Positions 23,160 through 37,400 of a stretch of DNA of 64,000 nucleotides are shown in pieces. Position numbers and translations under genes: made by a program. How positions within the stretch are numbered: the stretch's first letter is position 1; each line of letters begins with the position of its first letter. The DNA is from Elmis aenea (lineage: Eukaryota > Arthropoda > Insecta > Coleoptera > Elmidae). Below the pieces are notes generated by a model that was not told the DNA's origin, did no database searches, and saw only the letters and a list, made by a program, of their open reading frames with translations. The stretch lies in contig OX393580.1 of NCBI GenBank assembly GCA_947652605.1, positions 18,620,159 to 18,684,158 on the forward strand, given 5' to 3'.

Positions 23160-26100
23160 TTACATCATGCCACCCATACCGCCCATTCCACCACCGGAGG
23201 GAACTGGTGTTTCTTCCTTGGGGATTTCCGTGATGACTGCTTCGGCGGTCGTTAATAGGGACGCGACGCCAGAGGCATCCTTTATTGCCGTACGAACTAC
23301 CTATAAAATTAACAAAACAATTAGGATACTCACGAATTTAAGCCGTTCAAGACACTCACTTTGGTGGGGTCGATGATGCCTCTTTCGAACATGTTAACAT
23401 ATTCGTCATTAAGCGCATCGTAGCCGAAATCTCCTGTATTGTCCTCTACTTTAGCTACTACGACAGATCCATCTTTTCCGGCATTCTTCGCAATCGTCAT
23501 GCATGGTACACGTAAAGCTTTTCTTACAATTTCAATACCTAAACACCATTAATAAAATAACATCAATTAATAAATTGTTTCGCTCAAGAACCGAGCCAAT
23601 TTTTTCAGTGACAAAACATGAGCTCACCTATCGCTTGATCCGGGTTAGCCGGTTTAAGAGAATCGAGACTTTTAATGCAGCGCAGTAAAGCAGTGCCGCC
23701 ACCTGCAACTATTCCTTCTTCGACTGCAGCGCGGGTCGCATTCAACGCATCGTTAACTCTGTCCTTCTTCTCGTTAACTTCAACTTCGCTGCTTCCCCCG
23801 ACTTTCAACACGGCCACACCTGATGCGAGACGGGCCAGTCGTTCCTGTAACTTTTCCTTTTCGTATTCTGAAGTCGTTGTGTCGATCTGGTCACGAATTT
23901 GATCGGCTCTCTTCGTGATGTCCTCTTTTTTACCCTGGATCGAGACAAATAAATATTTTGCCGATTACGTGGTGCGAAAAATATCTCACCTTTCCTCTTA
24001 GAATGAGCGTGTCGTCCTTTGTGATAGAGATCTCTCCGACCTGTCCAAGATCGGCGAGTTGTATGTCTTCTAGTTTAACAATGTTAGCTTCGTCTCCAAA
24101 TAGGATGCCTCCCGTCGCTATTGCCATATCGGTTAATGTAGCTTTCCTGTTGTCTCCGAAACCTGGGGCTTTGACGGCTGCCACTTGTAGACCAATACGC
24201 AACCTAAATAAATAAAATATCCAAGATAAATATTCACCGCAAACACAAATTGGTTTAGGAGTATTAAAAAAAAAAAAAAAACAAATTAACGAATTGAGTA
24301 ATGAACATCAAACAACAATCACTTTAAATAAATGTACGAACTTTTACCATGCATAAACATTTAAAACAAATTCAACACATGGTAAAAATTCAGATGATTT
24401 CGCACATTTTCGACACTCAAAAAATTGAAAAACATCAATTGAGCTCTAATAAGTGCATTTTACGACTTAAAATCAAATTCAAACACAAGATTTACCTGTT
24501 AACAACTAAGGTGGTTAAAGCTTCTCCATCAACATCTTCAGCAATAATTATGAGAGGTTTCCTTTGTGCATTTGCCAGTTCGAGGGCTGGAACTATGGAC
24601 TGAACGGATCCAATTTTTTTCTCACTGAACAGTACCAGAGCATCCTGATATTCAACCTTAGCACCTGCGATAAAATAATCAATGACGAACAGCACATAAC
24701 AAAAAAATAAACACTGCAGCTATCAAAATGAACTAAGGAAAAAAATTAATAATTTCTAGTGCCTCTTCGCTTAAATTCATACCAAAAAAACCTATTCTAA
24801 AGACAAGCTAACCTCTCTTCATTTTAAATTTATTCAATATACAGGGTGAAGCATCACTTATGACACCCACACTTATTTTGTTATTGGAAAGAATTATCAA
24901 AAAAGTTTCAAATAAAAGTTGTTTGATACAGTATTTCCCAAAATATTGTTATGTCAAATTTTTGTATTCTTTTGTTTTTTAGAAGTTACAGCACCATATT
25001 TGTTTTTTTTAAATAGCACCATACATATTTTTTTATACAGTTTGAAAGACATTTTCTTTCTCTTTTCAACGCACTAAAACTGTTATACCCTTACATAACA
25101 AAGTTTTTTTAAGAAAATCGCAAACGAACAATTTGGTTTTTAAAGCGTACGGTATTAATTAATTTACATTGTTAGGCTTTGAAAATGATACAAAACGGTA
25201 AAAATCTACTTCAGTAGTTTTGTGTTTATCGTTGTAACCTAATTAACTTTTTTTTAATCTTACCATTTTGTATCATTTTCAAAGCCTACTAATGTAAAAT
25301 AATTAATACCGTATGCTTTAAAAACCAAAGTTTTTTTGCGATTTTCTTAAAAATTTTGTTATGTAAGGGTATAAAAGTTTTAGTGCATTGAAAAGAGAAA
25401 GAAAATGTCTTTCAAACCGTATAAAAAAATATGAAAGGTGCCATTTAAAAAAAACAAATATAGCGCCGTTACTACTAAAAAAACAAAAGAAAACAAAAAT
25501 TTTACATGACAATATTTTGGGAAATACTGTATCAAACAACTTTTATTTGAAACTTTTTTTGATAATTCTTTCCAATAGCAAAATAAGTGGGGGTGTCATA
25601 AGTGATGCCTCGCCCTGTATGCACGATTTAAAAAGAAAACAGCAACATATGTGTTAATATCGACGCAAGTTACATTGAAAAATAAAATGAAACTTAATGG
25701 TCTAATATTAATTATAATTTAGCACACGTCCGACACCCAAAGAAGTAGGAACATTATTTGAGCTCTAATGTGTGCACAATATGATTTTCGGTCAAATGAG
25801 GTCTTCATGAAGATCTGCAATTGTTACTATGTACTACTTTACAAATCATTATTAAGTACCTTTAGTAGTATTCACGAAATAAGGAGAGATGTAGCCACGA
25901 TCAAACTTCATTCCTTCAATTATTTCCAATTCATCGTTTAACGTTTTACCGTCTTTAACAGTAATTACACCATCTTTACCGACACGCTTCATGGCATCTG
26001 ATATTAAACTACCAATTTCTTTGTCTCCGTTTGCAGAAATAGTTGCAACCTGTGCGACTTCTTCGGGTGTAGTGACAGGTTTTGACAGCAATTTCAGTGC

Positions 26101-26612
26101 TTCGGTTATTTTTTCAACGGCTATCATAATTCCTTTTCTAATTTCTACGGGATTCGCTCCTTTACCAAGATTTTCGAATCCTTCTTTTGCGATAGACCTA
26201 GCTAATACAGTGGCGGTTGTGGTTCCGTCACCTGCTTCTTCATTGGTGTTGTTAGCTACATCTTGTACTAAACGAGCACCAATATTTTGGAATTTATCTT
26301 TCAGTTCTACACCTTTAGCTACCGTTACACCATCTTTAGTTATTTTGGGTGAACCCCATGACTGTTCGATAATAACATTACGGCCCTAAACAAAAATGAC
26401 ACTAAAGGTCAAGTTTATAGTATTAATCAAGAACTAACCTTGGGGCCCATAGTAACTGCAACTGCATCTGCTAATATGTCGACTCCCTGTAACATAAGTG
26501 CTCGGACTTCAGGTCCGAACCTAACGTCTTTAGCGTACCATCGTTGTGCTTGAGAGAGTCGATTAGCTTGGCGTATCGCCACAATACGTAAGCTGGCTGG
26601 TAAACGATACAT
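23160..26612 (-). CDS. Hsp60: Mitochondrial chaperonin Hsp60 (group I)
   Basis: Hsp60 forms the ring chaperonin that folds proteins imported into the mitochondrial matrix, driven by ATP. Seven coding exons join in phase: 26439-26612, 25860-26385, 24496-24664, 23990-24203, 23628-23934, 23360-23538, 23160-23300, giving 569 residues, the normal length. The first 25 or so residues ([20 protein letters not shown]) are basic and lack acids, a matrix-targeting presequence. ATP-site motifs VTMGPKGRNV and [13 protein letters not shown] are intact, as is [15 protein letters not shown]; the C-terminus is the flexible [11 protein letters not shown] tail. A 5' leader intron is likely, with acceptor directly before the ATG and a donor at 26713-26721. 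The third intron of the reading order (24665-25859) holds a foldback element. No clear heat-shock element was identified, and no Hsp10 gene lies beside it. Confidence 0.97.
24842..25617. mobile_element. TA-flanked CAGGGTGAAGC foldback element in Hsp60 intron
   Basis: Starts CAGGGTGAAGCATCACTTAT and ends with an inverted match (AAGTGATGCCTCGCCCTG), TA on both sides. The two arms of about 370 bp are inverted copies with mismatches. It lies wholly within an intron, so the spliced mRNA is not affected, but the pre-mRNA would contain a long hairpin. Confidence 0.85.
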
Positions 26613-26830
26613 CTATGACAAAAACACTATAAACGACTATGTCTTTATATGTGATCAGACAAAGGAAAAGTGCATCGACACTTTAACAAAATAAGCGAGT
26701 GATTTAATACAAATTACTCACAATACTTGGAACTATTTTTGAAAGGTCTTCAAAACCAAACAACTCTTATTAGCACTTGTTAATTTCAAAGCACACCATG
26801 CTCAAAATGGCTGATATCAAAGGGCAAAAG
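26613..26830 (-). promoter_or_regulatory. Probable Hsp60 leader intron and promoter
   Basis: Reading the minus strand, TCATAG directly precedes the start codon and GTGAGTAAT lies at 26721-26713, so a 109-bp intron in the untranslated leader is likely, with a non-coding first exon above 26722. Sequences near 26740-26760 contain GAA and TTC units, but not with the spacing of a proper heat-shock element. Confidence 0.5.
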
Positions 26831-28205
26831 CCGACTATATAACCTAACATTATTGAATTTACGATTTCAATGATTTTCTTTGAAAGAATACCACAAAATC
26901 AAACCTCAATTTAAACATTAATGTAGGTTCTTTATACTTTAACTTCTTAAAGACTACTCAAGGTTCAAAGGCAAAGATCACATGCACGTTTTTACGCAAT
27001 CTTACTATACAATTTTTTTGTGTTAAAAATTATGAAATGTAAAATTGTTGTGTTTAATGCTTTTTTTGAGACGCCTACCTTGATATGGCTGCAAGTTTCT
27101 TAATACTGAGGGCACAAATATGATTTTTGCAGTGCCGGTACTGTGATGCACTCACGCTTCAAGCTTCTAGAAATTTCTGGACCTTCTCGATAATTAGAAG
27201 GAGATAGTGGTTAATGTTAAAGTGATAACAGGAGATGTCACTGTGTACTACACTCGACCAGAAAAAGAGTCCACATAAAAATAAAATAAGTACTTATGGT
27301 TGCATAACCAAAAGGCGCACACAAGCCCATAGAATGTAATTCCAACAACACCTATGCTATGAACTCTATGAACTCCTTTTTATTAATACATAGATATGCG
27401 AAAGGTTAAAGCTATTAAAAATAGAATATAAATACTTCAATATTTATTGCTTTTAATCACAGCAAACAATTAAATCTTTGCTTAGATGTTGTTGACAATT
27501 TTTATAAGTACAAAGGCCCAAGGTGTAGCATAAGTATATACATATAACAAAATAATTATTATGCCATTTATAAATAAATAACAAAAAATACACTAAAATA
27601 ATATGATAAAATTAAAATATGCCTAAAAACATTTAATGTAAGAAAAGTATAGCAATTTGTTCCTAACATCTATTTTATTCTGCCACATAACAGATTACTC
27701 TACAGCTAAAACTAATAATATATAACCAAAATGGGATGATATTGCACCTCATACTTAAATCTTCTGGACGGAATTGCTGGACACAGGATCTAAGATTAAA
27801 CCCTCCAAAAAAATATACAAAAACAAAAATAAAAAACGAAAAAATTAAACTAAAACCTATTTTTTAAAAATCAACAGATTAAAAGTTCGTATTGATAAAA
27901 TTCGTTTGCATACTTTTCATTCTTTGAATAATTAGTTAAGTTGGACCGAAAACAAATAGATTTTTTAATGACTAGATACAGGCAGACTGTATGTTTAGTA
28001 ATTAAACAGTTATTACATTTTATAAAACGGCTCATTATACCAGAAAAATGTTATCAGCCAATAATATAAGCCAACAGTTGTACAAAGATGTATTTTTAAA
28101 TAATATAAAGCGTTTTAAACATAGCGTTATTAACATGTTTTATCAATACGTCTTTAAAATAAACAATATAATACAAACTAACCATATACTCTATAGACTA
28201 TAGAC
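26831..28205. other. Intergenic stretch upstream of Hsp60
   Basis: AT-rich, with no gene or repeat I can name. It separates Hsp60 from the 3' end of the next gene, which is on the same strand. Confidence 0.5.
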
Positions 28206-28657
28206 CAGGGATGGCAAATAGGTGGCACGCGTACCAAACTTGGCACGCGAGAGATTTTCGACGGCAGGCAAAATAATTCTATGAATAAATTTGTTTTTAA
28301 AATTCTAAACTTTTTGGAAATGTTTTATTTATTTTTAGTTAGTATGCTAATTATCTACAACTACATGTTATTTAAATACCAAAAAATTAAAAATACCAGA
28401 AAATAACAACTCTTCTTATATCGATACAATTACTATACATATAAAATACCAACTGTAGCGATGCTCGTAACTTTTGATTGCATTATGTATTTAGAGACAC
28501 ATAAAATCATGACGTTGGCAATACTGAACGAAATAACTGACGGTTGTTTCTGGTAGGTAGGTTAGGTTAGGTTAGGTTAGGTACTGGCACGGGGAAAAAT
28601 TTGTATTAAATTTTATCTTATTTTGGCACACTGATCAAATCCTATTTGCCATCCCTG
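28206..28657. mobile_element. hAT-type MITE with exact 8-bp duplication and TTAGG repeats
   Basis: Ends CAGGGATGGCAAATAGG and its exact complement. Target duplication CTATAGAC at 28198-28205 and 28658-28665. The flank contains CTATAGACTATAGAC, so the target was already a short repeat. Near the right end lie four TTAGG units (about 28556-28582). 452 bp, non-coding. Confidence 0.93.
28556..28582 (+). repeat. Interstitial TTAGG tract
   Basis: GGTTAGGTTAGGTTAGG-type run of four to five units, preceded by two TAGG. TTAGG is the arthropod telomere repeat; here it lies inside a MITE and is probably microsatellite-like rather than a former telomere. Confidence 0.85.
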
Positions 28658-30232
28658 CTATAGACCATACAGTACGTTCTATAAATAAAAAGTATTTTAA
28701 ACCTAAAAACATCACTGCTTGCATACAACAATTTTGCAAAAAAAAACTATATCTTAACATATAAATCGTTTTAAAAGCCAGCATACTTGGCTGAAATTTG
28801 AAAAAATAGAAGTTTAAAAGTTCATTCTGTAATAAAATAATATGCATTGTATTTTAAAAACTGAGATTTTCTTCAATTTAAAAATGAGTTTAAAAGTTCA
28901 AAAGAAAATACATTAAATACTGCATTTTTTAGCAATTATAGCATGTTTCTAAACAACACAAACACAAAAATAATAACTTTAAGTAACAATTTTTAAATAA
29001 TTTAAATCAATTAAATCATGCTTAATATTGGCGAATATTTTGTAACATACTTAGTTGTTTAAAATAAAAACAAACATCAAAATTTTGCGAGAAAACGTAC
29101 AACACACACATTAAATAAAACTACAATTACTATAGTATATATACAACTTATGCCAAAAATTGCTGCTCAGTAAGGGCTGAATTGTTAAAATAATAACAAA
29201 AAAAATTATACTAAATAAAATACAACTTATTATAGCTAATGGAATGTAACGTACGGATGGAATTCCTTATATTTATGTATGTACACTAAATAACTAGGGT
29301 TTTATTATTAAACATAGTTTACAAACTAAAAAACTAATTGATTTAGATATTATTAAAGCTAGATAAGCAACAATAATTTTGTAAAAGTATAATTAAGCAA
29401 CGTCAAATAGAACTGTGGTTGTTGATATGTAAAATAAAATTTTTGAATTTAATATTAGAAAACAAATTGAAATTTGTTGTACATCTTGTGTATATTGTAT
29501 GCAAATGGTATAAAAAAACTTTACTAGCTCCATATGTTTCTTAGGTCACATGTTAAAACAAATTTCAAATTTTGTACTATAAAAGCAATGGGAACTCGTT
29601 CACAATGCACAGTAAAGTTTTAATTAATTTAAAAATCGTAACACAATTGTGCGTTTGCGGCTTAAAAAATATATTTGAACTTGAGAGTTCGTATACTAGG
29701 ATCACAAATTGCAAAAATTTCATATTAACTTATTTACATAACATTAGAGTACGGTAAATTAAAATAAAACTAAGTTTTATATAATAGAAATTGGACGATT
29801 TGTAGGCCGGATTAAGTGAAAATAAAACAGATCTAAGCAAATGAGAAATGAGATTTATATCCACAAACTGAGTTGCGTTTTTAATGTAAAATCTTGTTTT
29901 AAAAATCCTTACAACATTGTATTTATTATATGACTGTATAATTGTATAGACTAGCAATAAATTATGTAAAAAATCAACCAACGAATTATAATTCGTTTAA
30001 ACAAAATTAAGTCGGAATCAAATCGTTTAAAAATGGTAATACACTGCAAATTGATTGTAAAAACAGTACGTTGTATAGTTTGCTCTTTCTAAAAGGTTAA
30101 AGTAATTGTAAAAATGCTGTTATTGGATATTTAAAACGATAACTAGCGACGGAATAAGACACGAAAGTATTGGCAACGCATCTTTCGTCAAAGCAAGCAA
30201 GTAAATGGACCATTTTAATATACAGGGTGTTA
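28658..30232. other. AT-rich stretch, possible long 3' UTR
   Basis: No gene or named repeat seen. It lies 1.2 kb or more downstream of the grindelwald-like stop codon and may contain part of that transcript's 3' UTR, but I see no decisive polyadenylation signal. Confidence 0.4.
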
Positions 30233-31308
30233 GCAAATGGTTAGTCAATTTTAATGTACTTAAATTTAGTTTGTCACGTACAGGGACGGTTTTACCATTA
30301 GGCGAGTCTAGGCAACTGCCTAGGGGCGCCAGGTTAAGGGGACACCAGATTTCTTCATAAAAAAGGGCAACATTTATATGATGTATGATAAATGTATTAA
30401 CTTGGGGAGGTAATTCCTATCATATCGAATATTTAGGTCTTTTTTACAAAATGTTTTCCGAAAACGTCTTCTTTCGGAGTTATACTCCCTAAAGGGAATG
30501 GTAAAAGTAAGTTTTCATTTTATTTCTCAAAGTTGGAGAAATGTAAAATTACATTTTTTTACTTATTAAAAGAGTCCCAATAGTAAAATTTTCAATAATC
30601 TCCTACTTTTACAGAACTTTTTGGAGGGTAAAAATTTTGCTATTAATTTTTTTAATACTTTATTTATTTGGAACCTTTCTTAACTTTCCAAATTTCCCCG
30701 CAAAACCTGCAGTTTTTTGAGTAAAAAATAAAATAAGTGAACATGCACCATCAAATAAACACCAAAACACCTGTCACTTTTGCTCAATATGCACAAACCA
30801 TGGTAACCACAACCACCAAAATGAATCATTTTATTTTAGAATATTTGTTGGTGCGTGATCACTTATTTTATTATTTACTCAAAAACTGTAGGATTTGCGG
30901 GAAAAATTAAAGAGTAAAGAAAGGTTCTTAGTAAATTAGGCTTTCAAAACAAAGGCAATTTCTTGAATAATTTAAAAATGCAACTTTTTACCCCTAAAAA
31001 ATTTCATGAAATCAATATAGGCGTTTTGCAGCGTCCAAAAGTTTTTGTCGTATCACAGTACCAAAAAAATCGTTTTAAATCACTGCTACACAATTGTTCT
31101 TTAATTATGTTGTGCTTCCAACTTCAGTAAATTTTCTGAAAAAATCGTTTGACTCAAAAGCCTTACTTCTAAAAATTAACGAAAAAGCTTCAACTCCACA
31201 ACTATTATGGTCCTTATAGTGAAGAGCCAAACCAATAGATGTTAAACCTATTTTTTTTTCTGTACTATCAGCTCCTTAAGATTGGCTAACTCATTCGCTA
31301 ACACCCTG
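30233..31308. mobile_element. TA-flanked CAGGGTGTTAGC foldback element
   Basis: Starts CAGGGTGTTAGCAAATGG and ends with an inverted match (CATTCGCTAACACCCTG), TA on both sides. Inner arms pair well around a centre near 30800 (CCCCGCAAAACCTGCAG against CTGTAGGATTTGCGGG). Near 30281 the left arm carries an inserted piece, CAGGGACGG... with GGCGCC, like one end of an unrelated hAT MITE. Confidence 0.85.
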
Positions 31309-31444
31309 TACAAAGAAATTGAAATGCTTTGAAAATCAAGGTACGAAATATTTTCAAATACTGATAGAGATTAGAGTACGATTCGCTTAAAGCCATTTCT
31401 TACATGTAACATTTTTCAAGTACCTTAAGGAATTTTGTTTGGGA

Positions 31445-34400
31445 TTAAAAGGTGCTCTCGTGTGCTTTGCTGTGGGGTCCCGGTGTGGTGGACATGGCGG
31501 GGTTGTCGTAAGCGTAATCTAAAGCGCTATCTTCTGCAGGTCTGCGGCTAATGCTTGTGGTCACTGTTACAGGACTGTGTTCGGACTGAGTGGCCGGGGT
31601 GGGCATGTCGAGGCGAAGATCTGGTTTACCACCGGTTTGTGTAACTCCGTTGCCGGACGGTTTAGTGGTATCCGATTTCTGGAAACGAACAAGCATTGTA
31701 TAGCATTTAATATTGTTTATTTAAGGCGTTCGTTTAGCTTGGAGCAGTTTTTTACAAACTGTTGAATACGGCCCAGTATATTGTACAGTGTGGTCCAAAT
31801 TCGATAGGATTACATGGGTATCTCGCCTAATATTGAAGATAGAGAAACGGTTAAACTACTGGGTAGAATCGACGGGTGTAATGCATTTTGAGGTTAACGC
31901 GGCGACAACGCTATAATGCCCGTCAATTCTAGCCAATTCTAGCAAATATGAACATAAACAAACCATGGAAACCACCGAAATGAGTCGTTTTATATTGGAA
32001 TATTTGATGGTTCATGTTGACTAGTTTTATTTTTTCTCAAAAACCGTAGGTTTTACGAGAACAACTAAAGAACAAAAAAAGTTTCTAAATAAATCAATTT
32101 AAAAAAAAAAAAATTTTAAATTGCGAAATTTCAACCCACCAAAGAGTTCTGATAAAAAAAAACAACAGGGGTCGCACTTTTCAGCCCCCTGTGAAGGTGG
32201 GAGATGATTGAAAATATTACTATGGGAAACCTTTTAATAAGTATAAAACATCTACCAAATAGGTATCATTCTTCTACATTTATCCAAATTTGAGAAATAA
32301 AATAAAAACCTAATTTTACGCTCCCCTTAAGGGGGGTGTAACTCAGAAAGGAGACGTCTAAGGAAAAAAATATATGAAAGGCCCCCTTAATTTTCGATAA
32401 GGAATTACCACCTTAATTTTTTCGCAATATTTATGAAACACCCTGTATGCAGGGTTGATGTAGTTATTTTTAATAATACGCAAGTTACAGGTTTTTTAGT
32501 GTTTGTTTTAAAGAAACATTTAGTAGGCTGTGAAAACAAAAAAAAACGTGTAAAACCTTTAAAAACTCATGTGGTACAAGTTACGAAGGTTTTTAAATTT
32601 GTTGTTAAGATAAACATTATAAATATTTGAACATAAGATAACAACAATATTAAATATAGTCAGAATCAGCAGTTACGTAGAATATTGTTGTTTATCTTAT
32701 GTTCAAATATTTACAATGTTTGTCTCAACAACAAATAACAAAACTTTCGTAACTTGTACCACATGAGTTTCAAAAGTTTTTACACCTTGTTTCCACCGCC
32801 TACCATGTTTTCTTAAAAAAAAAAAACTAAAACACCTTCGTAACTTGCGTATTATTAAAAATAGCTTCATTAAGCCTTAAATATTTGGAATGAGTAAAAA
32901 ATAAGAAATTTAAATAGGCCATAGCCAACTGTAGCTTCTATTTAAAAAAACGTAAGTTTGTGTCACCTTTTAACGGCGAGTGTAAAATTATTTATTTTTT
33001 ATTAGCGTATTTTACATAAAAATATTTAAAAATTATCTCCATACATTTTTTTGAAGGTTGAAACAATAACGGAGATATGACGCATTATAAATATGATAAA
33101 AAAATACTTTTTTTAAAACGCAAAAACCGGAAATAATAGAATACTTTGTAGGTTTTTGAGTTTGTCTCAAAAAAAATGCACATTTTTGGTAGTTTAACTG
33201 TTTATCTATCTTGAATATTAATTAAGCATGATACTTTTGTAATCCCATCGAATTTGGACCACGGTGTACTATACACTTTGACGAAAAATTTATAAATTGT
33301 TATTAAAAACAGTATTTAAAAAAAAAATCCATGTTGGAAACTACGCAAAATACTTACTTTTCCGAAGAGTTTGCTGCGCAAATTGGCAAAAGTAACGCCA
33401 TCTCGTTTTTTCCATCTATAAACTTGAAGGCAGGCGATAAAGGCGAGGGTTATCAACAAAATGCAAACTAATGTTAATGCCACCACAACCATGCGATTTA
33501 ATCGTTGTACAACGGCTAAAAAAGAAAATGATTTAGTAACAAAACACCACTTAAAAACTGTAATTTGTAAAGAACATTTATTAATAATATAATAATAACA
33601 AGTTGAATAAAAAATCTCTTGTGGAAATGCTAAACCAGTTTCAAGACCTAACTCTATACCGGTAGCAATTTATTTATTTTATTATTTTATTGAAACTTGT
33701 CTAGCATTTTTACAAGAAAAGTCTTACAAATTGATAAATGATTTTTCATTAAACTTAATATATCTACTAATAAATATACCAATAAACTTCTACCAAGCAT
33801 TCATTATATTTTTAAATTGTCTAGCATTTCTACAAAAGAAGTCTTAAAAATAGACAAATGATATTTAATTAATTAATATCCTAATAAACTTCATCCGAGT
33901 ATTTTGCCACTTCAATACTAAGCTTTCATAAATTATGGCAAAATATACATAGTGTACAAATTATAAATTATCCCGTCAATGTACGAAGATGTAATATAAA
34001 GAAACAATTTAGTTACGAATCTGCCGATGAAACACCGATTGATCCTAAAAATATATTTTTTTCAATGCTAAATTAGATACAGTACTGAACTCTTTCGAAC
34101 AAAGATTTAGTCAACTTAAAAATCACAATGATTATTTTTAATTTTTTTACGATATCAAAGAGATACAAAATATGGACAAAGAAATTTTAAGAAAACATTT
34201 AACGACATTGGAAGTATGCTTACGGATGGTACAGACAAGGATATAAGTGCATTAGAATTATTTGATGAATTAAAGGTTTTAGGCAGAATTGGGAAAAATG
34301 AAATCATTGATTTAAATTTATAAAATCAAAAAAATCACGAATTTTGGGTTTTTTTGATTTTTTAAAAGAAACTTGCCTATTTTTCCTTTTTTCAACCAAT

Positions 34401-37400
34401 TTATTCATTATTCATGCTACATTATATCTTCTGTACAGCGTCATTCAAAAAGTATAAGCAAACGAAAACGTTTTTTTATTGAAAATTTCTCAGAAACTTT
34501 TATTCTTGATAAAAGTTGATGGATGACCACCTACAATTAATTTTAAGATGAAAAAAAAATCATAACAATTCATACTATACTATGATACTTAGATTTTAGC
34601 GATTTCAGAAATATTCCAAGAGCCTTATATTAAGAGTTACAAAAAAACTTCATATTCAAATTTGTTGTTAAAATTTCAATTTTTATTTTTATAGTAATTT
34701 TAACATCAAAAAGTCTGCAAAAATGAAAACACTTTGTATTATTTGTTTCTCAAATAATTTTATTCTTGAGAAAAGATGGTGCATGATCTAAAACTAATTT
34801 CAAGTTAAAGAAAGTACAATATAAAAAAAAGTTGTTTACTATTTATAAATAATAATAAAGATTTATTTTAAATTAAATTATTAATAACAATATAATATTT
34901 TTATTATTTTTATTATTTTTATTACCCGAAAATTAGCCGCTAGATATTGTCTTTAAAAAAATATAAGGCTTTAAGAATACTTCGCAGCAGGGAGCCGACT
35001 ATCCTAGGGCCGGCCCTGTTGATAACCAATATATAATAATTTATTTATTCCAATTTAAGGGTTAAAATATGACGAATCTTACCGTTGAACATACAAAACA
35101 AATACAATTTTTGAAACTCCATAAATGAAAAATAAAAAATAATAGTCGTCCAACACCAAATAATGTTATTAGTCAAGAAGGACTAAGTAAAAATTATATT
35201 TAAGAAATACTATGAGTCAAAAACGTTTAACAGCACTATCTATGATGTCGATTAAAAAAATACTATTCTAGTTACGTCTTCAAGGCCAAGAAAGGTAATT
35301 TATTTAAACAAAAATGCTGATAAAGTTTGTGTGTTTCTGAAATCTGAATAAATTATAATGGTTAGTTGACGACACATACGTTGTGAAGAAGTAAAAACAT
35401 AATTAATAAATGCGTGGAATATATAAATAAGTGATTAATTTTTAATAGAAATAAGTAAAATTAAATGTCACATACTTTTTTCAAAGGATTTTTTGTAAAA
35501 AAATGCTAGACCGATTTCAACACTCAGCTGATATTGCATTTATTTTCAAAATAAATAAAATTGCTACCAGAGGCGTCGAGAGACGTTGCCGGGCCTGGGG
35601 AAAAAATTTGCATGGGCCCCAAGTAAATACATTATTTGAAAATTTATTTAAAAAAAAAAAAACTAATTGTGAATTGTGAATATTTAATACACCATAATTA
35701 AAAAAATATGTGGACTCCTGGGCTCTTAAATTACCTCCGGGCTCGGGGCTCAGAGCCCCCTTGCCCCACTCTCTCATCGGCCCTGATTGCTACAGATAAA
35801 GATATAAAACTGGTCCGACATTTATAAAAGAGATTCTTAAAGAAAAGTTAGATAAGTTGCATATTATTTATAATAAAAAGTCGATAAATACATACCAAAA
35901 TACATGTTGCAAAAACGTTCAATTAACAAAAATAATATTTTTCGTTGAAGTTTTGCGAAATATTAAATAAACTGCATACCTCTAAGATCTTCATCGCCTC
36001 CTTTTCGGACGTAGCGTGAATCATGTATGTAGTCTGAAAAAAAAAAACACTTTTGAAGACATTTCACAAGGCTAACTAAAAAGTATTCATTTCCAAAAAG
36101 TTTGTTACTTGTATGTTTGAAAAAATTGAGTTATCGCCAATATTGTTATTATTAGCCAACAAAAAATGAGCATTGGCTTATAACTTTGCCAAGGAAAACG
36201 ACATACCATTTTGAAACTTATAGGCTTGTCCTTTTAACTTAAAATGAAAGAAACACTGTTATAATTAACACAAAACTGGCAACTACATTATTTTTTTACG
36301 CAAACTACAGCAGTTGCTGTTTCAGTTGCAAGACGAATGGCTCATAACTTATAATAACCCGTTAAAAAAATTAAAAACGTGCCTTTTTAGCAAAACATTT
36401 TGAGTGCATAAAAGGTGTTGATTATATTAACGTTATCCATGGTTTACAAAAGTGGGCAATCCACCTTGAATAATGTACTTGTAAATTGGAACTGACGATA
36501 CTGCATACTAATTTAAAAATATTGCGCAATTTTAAAAGCAAATATGCTTATTCAAGTACAAACCAGGTATTAAGTAATTATTGACCAAGATTTGTTGTAG
36601 GTATGTGATGATGTAAATATAGCAACAAAAATAATGGAAAGAGTCATTATTTTATAAATAAACCATAACATAACATTAAACAAAACATTTACATTGGTAT
36701 TAAATGGAAAAACTTACTCTTATTTTAGGCAATATGTCTCTAGTAACACAACTGGGTATTAGAGATTTTCAACAGGTACTAACATAAGGTCTTGGTTGAC
36801 TTTATATTTAAGTAGAAAAACTCAATAAATCTGGCTAAACAAGGTGGTTACTGGTTAATAATTTATGAATTTTTGTGGCTTACAATTTTAAATTAATTCT
36901 GCATTTACCGAAGATGATATCATATATTTTTCAGTATTCAGGAAAAAAGTGCCAAGGCTACAACATTTTAAATTTTCTAATTTTTAATAAAAATAAAATT
37001 CGTATTTTAAATGATTTAAGGACTATAATCCTTATTATGGCCACAAATAGTGCATAAAAAGTTTCAAACCAATTGCTTTACTTTAAAATTAAGTGCAAAA
37101 TCTAGACACATTAATATTATAATCTATATATATAAAAATGAATGTATGTATGTTTGTATGTATGGATGTTTGTCCTTTATGCATTCCTATACCATTCATC
37201 CGATCCTGACCAAATTTAGCACAGACAATCTATAGGACCATGGGAAGAAGATAGGCTATATAAGAATTCCCAAAAAAATCGTCCGGAAAAGATATTGAGG
37301 AAAACGTGCCAAAATCGTGTTTGAATCGGGTCGTCTGGAGCGAGAATTTCGTCAAAATTTCACAATTTGACGTAACGTTTAAACGCTCGAACCTTCTCCG

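Noticed and set aside
23675..26389. Plus-strand frames within the Hsp60 region
   Set aside because: They are antisense shadows of Hsp60 exons on the minus strand.
26730..26765. Heat-shock element upstream of Hsp60
   Set aside because: GAA and TTC units occur, but not as three alternating 5-bp units, so a functional element cannot be claimed.
26613..28205. Hsp10 gene divergent from Hsp60
   Set aside because: No frame with Hsp10 motifs was found on the plus strand upstream of Hsp60, so the vertebrate-type pairing is absent here.
28556..28582. TTAGG tract as a former chromosome end
   Set aside because: It is short, lies inside a MITE with exact target duplication, and the neighbouring DNA shows no subtelomeric features.
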